A DNA stretch of 16,148 nt. Origin: Prochlorococcus sp. AG-670-O11. Its GTDB lineage: Bacteria > Cyanobacteriota > Cyanobacteriia > PCC-6307 > Cyanobiaceae. Positions 13,817 to 16,148 of this stretch are shown one piece after another. Made by a program: the position numbers and the translations under genes. Position 1 is the stretch's first letter; each line of letters opens with the position of its first letter. The stretch covers positions 1 to 16,148 of the forward strand of contig QCTA01000018.1 in NCBI GenBank assembly GCA_003211335.1, in the 5' to 3' direction. The notes below the pieces were generated by a model. The model did not search any database. It saw only the letters and a list, made by a program, of their open reading frames with translations, and was not told where the DNA came from.

Positions 13817-15599
13817 ATTTATATTTATCTAGTGCTTCTTCATCGTCTTCTATCTGTCCCATATAAACAACGCCTTCATTAAGTTGTAATGTTATTAAAT
13901 CACCATTAGATACATGGTCGTCAATAGTAGATAAATTACAAATAGCAGAAACTTTAATATTTTTTTTCTTAAATACTTTATAGCATTCCTCTATATTTTC
14001 ATTAGTAACTATTCCAGCAAATTCTTTAGAGTAAGGTAAATCCTCTAATAAATTTTTAGGAACAAATAAAATTTCACCTGGAGATATTAACGATAAATCA
14101 ATACTAGTTTTTATATTTCTAGCTTTACCAGAAACACCTGTTTCGCCTATTGATATTCCCCGAGTTACCACTTTTCTTACTAAGCCAACTTTTATTAGGT
14201 CAGTAGAACCGCTTATTCCTGTTAAAGTTCCTGCAGTCTGAACTACTAAATCACCTTGCTTCAGAATACCTATTTCTTGTGCTATTTGCATTGCAATACT
14301 GAATGTTTTTGCTGTTCTATCGTCATTTTTGACTAATAAAGGTGTCACTCCCCATACTAGTTGCAGTCTTCTTGCTACGTTTCTCTCTGTCGTGGTGGCA
14401 AGAATAGGAGTAGGAGGTCTAAATTTACTTACATTTCGTGCTGTGGAACCAGATTTTGTTAAAGGTATGATCGCTCCGGCGTCAAGTTGCCTTGCAATGT
14501 TGCTTACCGCTGCGCTTATTGCGTTAGGAATAGTGCTTGGAAGATGACTTTCAATTGCTTTTAGTGGATAATCGCGTTCAATTCTTCTAGCAATTGTTGC
14601 CATAGTTTTAACAGCTTCTACTGGATAGTCACCAACAGCTGTTTCATTTGAAAGCATCACGGCATCTGTACCATCAAGAATTGCATTAGCCACATCACTT
14701 ACTTCTGCACGAGTTGGTCTTGGATTTGATGCCATAGAGTCAAGCATTTGCGTTGCTGTAATTATGGGGATACCTAGTGTATTAGCTTTTCTTATTAATT
14801 CTTTTTGTAGAAGTGGGACTTCTTCTGCTGGCATTTCAACTCCTAAGTCTCCTCTTGCAACCATAACTCCATCACATAAAGGTAATATTGAATCTATTTG
14901 ATCTATTGCTTCAAATTTTTCAATTTTTGCTACAACGGGAATTGAGTATCCATTCTTATTTATTAAATTTTTTATTTCATTAATATCAGATGGATTTCTT
15001 ACAAAACTCAAAGCGATCCAATCAACACCTGCAGTTAATCCAAATTCAAGATCTTCTATATCCTTATCAGTTAATGCTTTAACAGATAGTTGTACATCAG
15101 GGAAATTGACCCCTTTATTGTTAGAAAGAACACCACCGACAGTTACCTTACACTCTAATAAATTATTTTCTACTAGAACTTTCTCAACAATCATTTCAAT
15201 TTTTCCATCATCTAATAATATTCTTTTTCCTGCCGTAACTTCCTGAGCAAGTTTGTTATAAGTAACGTTCGCAATACTTTTTGAGCACTCAACTTCGTTC
15301 GACGTCAACGAAAATTTATCTCCCTTTTTAACTTTTACAGGTCCATCTTTAAATCTTCCTAATCTTATTTTAGGTCCTTGAAGATCCTGAAGTATCCCAA
15401 TATTTAGACCTAGCTTTTTAGATACTTTTCTTATGGTTTTAATTCTTTCTTCATGGTCTTTATGATCACCATGTGAAAAATTCAATCGAAATGTTGTAAC
15501 TCCAGCCTTTATAAGATCTTTAATAACTTCTTCAGATTGCGTAGCCGGTCCAATTGTTGCAACAATCTTTGTTCTTCTTTTTAAATCAATATTCGACAT
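13809..15599 (-). CDS. pyk: Pyruvate kinase with extra C-terminal domain
   Basis: This 596-residue protein converts phosphoenolpyruvate and ADP to pyruvate and ATP at the end of glycolysis. The catalytic barrel shows TKIVATIGPAT (10-20), RLNFSHGDH (38-46), the catalytic lysine in VVAKIEKFEAI (Lys225), VMVARGDLGVEMP (245-257), TATQMLDSMASNPRPTRAEV (281-300) and DAVMLSNETAVGDYP. The regulatory C domain ends near residue 475. An extra 110-120 residues follow, including SPGEILFVPKNLLEDLP and NLSTIDDHVSNGDLITLQLNEG, resembling the PEP-utiliser swivelling domain found on long pyruvate kinases of Bacillus and cyanobacteria, though the usual phosphohistidine is not evident. It is the first gene of the five-gene minus-strand run; its stop overlaps the permease start by 8 bases. 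It diverges from the MazG-like gene across 61 bases. Confidence 0.97.
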   Translation of the reverse strand: MSNIDLKRRTKIVATIGPATQSEEVIKDLIKAGVTTFRLNFSHGDHKDHEERIKTIRKVSKKLGLNIGILQDLQGPKIRLGRFKDGPVKVKKGDKFSLTSNEVECSKSIANVTYNKLAQEVTAGKRILLDDGKIEMIVEKVLVENNLLECKVTVGGVLSNNKGVNFPDVQLSVKALTDKDIEDLEFGLTAGVDWIALSFVRNPSDINEIKNLINKNGYSIPVVAKIEKFEAIDQIDSILPLCDGVMVARGDLGVEMPAEEVPLLQKELIRKANTLGIPIITATQMLDSMASNPRPTRAEVSDVANAILDGTDAVMLSNETAVGDYPVEAVKTMATIARRIERDYPLKAIESHLPSTIPNAISAAVSNIARQLDAGAIIPLTKSGSTARNVSKFRPPTPILATTTERNVARRLQLVWGVTPLLVKNDDRTAKTFSIAMQIAQEIGILKQGDLVVQTAGTLTGISGSTDLIKVGLVRKVVTRGISIGETGVSGKARNIKTSIDLSLISPGEILFVPKNLLEDLPYSKEFAGIVTNENIEECYKVFKKKNIKVSAICNLSTIDDHVSNGDLITLQLNEGVVYMGQIEDDEEALDKYKYV

Positions 15600-15660
15600 A
15601 TATAAATAATATTGCTAGATATAAGTAAATTTAACATACATAAAGTTAGTTATTTAATTC

Positions 15661-15990
15661 ATGGATTTTAAAACTTATCAGAAGAAAGCTAGATTAACAG
15701 CCCAATATCCAAATTTAGGCTCAAACAATATATATCCAACACTTGGATTAGTAGGCGAAGCTGGTGAAGTTGCAGAAAAAGTTAAAAAAGTAATTAGAGA
15801 CAAGAATGGTATATTTGATAAAGAATCTAAAAATGGAATAAAAAAAGAGTTAGGTGATGTTTTATGGTACTTATCTAATCTTTGCAACGAATTTAATTTT
15901 TCATTGGAAGATGTTGCTTTGCAAAATTTAGAAAAATTGAGATTAAGAGCTGCTAAGGGTAAAATATCTGGTTCGGGAGATGATCGTTAA
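15661..15990 (+). CDS. MazG-like nucleotide pyrophosphohydrolase
   Basis: The 109-residue protein is a single MazG-type all-helical domain. It has the metal-binding motif EAGEVAEK (Glu33, Glu36, Glu39) and, after a 23-residue spacer, the second acidic motif ELGDVLWYL (Glu63, Asp66), matching the family pattern EXXE(12-28)EXXD. Such enzymes hydrolyse NTPs or dNTPs to the monophosphate and pyrophosphate, often as house-cleaning of aberrant nucleotides; the substrate here is unknown. Length fits the short single-domain group rather than two-domain MazG. Host-like single-domain MazG proteins also occur in cyanophages, but the flanking core genes make this a chromosomal copy. The gene diverges from pyk and ends 3 bases before the stop of the convergent YggT gene. 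Confidence 0.9.
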   Translation: MDFKTYQKKARLTAQYPNLGSNNIYPTLGLVGEAGEVAEKVKKVIRDKNGIFDKESKNGIKKELGDVLWYLSNLCNEFNFSLEDVALQNLEKLRLRAAKGKISGSGDDR

Positions 15991-15993
15991 ATT

Positions 15994-16148
15994 TTAGCCG
16001 TAACCTAAACTGGCATATTGAAGATTAGAAACCAGATTTTGAATAACATTAAGCAGTAAAAAAGCTAATAATGATGAAATATCAAATCCACCAATTGGAG
16101 GTATTATTCCTCTAAAAATATTCAAATATGGATCTGTTATTGATGTTA
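15994..16148 (-). CDS. YggT family membrane protein, C-terminal part
   Basis: The minus strand from the right edge reads 51 codons to a TAA at 15996-15994, with the start outside the window. The visible part, ITDPYLNIFRGIIPPIGGFD followed by a hydrophobic helix and the ending NLQYASLGYG, matches the second conserved half of YggT/YlmG proteins (TDP-L...R-IPP-GG-D-S). Family members are small proteins with two to four membrane helices; cyanobacterial and plastid YlmG homologues have been linked to nucleoid and thylakoid organisation and to cytochrome b6f maturation, but the role of this one is not known. It faces the MazG-like gene tail to tail with a 3-base gap, leaving no room for separate terminators. 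Confidence 0.85.
   Translation of the reverse strand, partial: TSITDPYLNIFRGIIPPIGGFDISSLLAFLLLNVIQNLVSNLQYASLGYG

Noticed and set aside
15661..15990. MazG-like gene as a sign of prophage or cyanophage DNA
   Set aside because: Cyanophages can carry mazG, but both flanks are chromosomal core genes and no integrase, structural or other phage gene is present.
1..16148. tRNA, rRNA, CRISPR repeats, insertion sequences and Yfr-type small RNAs
   Set aside because: Reading the intergenic stretches showed no cloverleaf-like sequence, direct repeat series, transposase motif or the conserved Yfr1/Yfr2 loop motifs; only a dedicated covariance search could exclude degenerate cases.

Overview
The window looks like core chromosome of a high-light-type Prochlorococcus (marine picocyanobacterium), inferred from gene content and base composition. 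The DNA is very AT-rich: a sampled 60-base line inside glnA is about 38% GC and one at the lspA/GTPase junction is 15%. Genes are packed with gaps of a few bases or small overlaps. Psb28 and Gun4 mark an oxygenic phototroph. I see no tRNA, rRNA, CRISPR array, insertion sequence or phage gene. No stretch over 300 bases lacks a gene; the longest gap is the 214-base glnA/aminotransferase divergent region.

Layout. 1-2493 (minus): the 5'-most 339 codons of an AI-2E family membrane protein that runs off the left edge, psb28 (photosystem II assembly), and mnmH (tRNA 2-selenouridine synthase). 2514-3741 (plus): gun4 (chlorophyll-synthesis regulator) and an RsbW-like ATPase. 3730-6590 (minus): a small cyanobacterial protein, a SAM methyltransferase and glnA, with a strong hairpin terminator behind glnA and a probable NtcA-activated promoter before it. 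6805-7989 (plus): a class V aminotransferase of the serine/alanine-glyoxylate type. 7964-8461 (minus): tadA. 8526-10081 (plus): a group II PLP decarboxylase and a 55-residue membrane protein. 15599-10038 (minus): a close-packed run pyk, MacB/DevC-type permease, bioY, lspA, membrane GTPase, with successive spacings of -8, +13, -1 and -1 bases. 15661-15990 (plus): a MazG-like pyrophosphohydrolase, convergent with the 3' end of a YggT-family gene that runs off the right edge.

Functional picture. The genes are housekeeping: photosystem and pigment assembly, nitrogen assimilation, photorespiratory transamination, wobble-base modification of tRNA (MnmH, TadA), glycolysis and envelope functions. No defence system or genomic island is visible, and I did not find a clearly new system. 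The points most worth a second look are the pyk-to-GTPase gene run with two TAATG stop/start junctions, the small membrane protein whose 3' end is antisense to the GTPase gene, the altered PLP-lysine motif of the decarboxylase, the imperfect NtcA box whose predicted start falls inside the Shine-Dalgarno-like sequence, and the Gun4/RsbW-like pairing.
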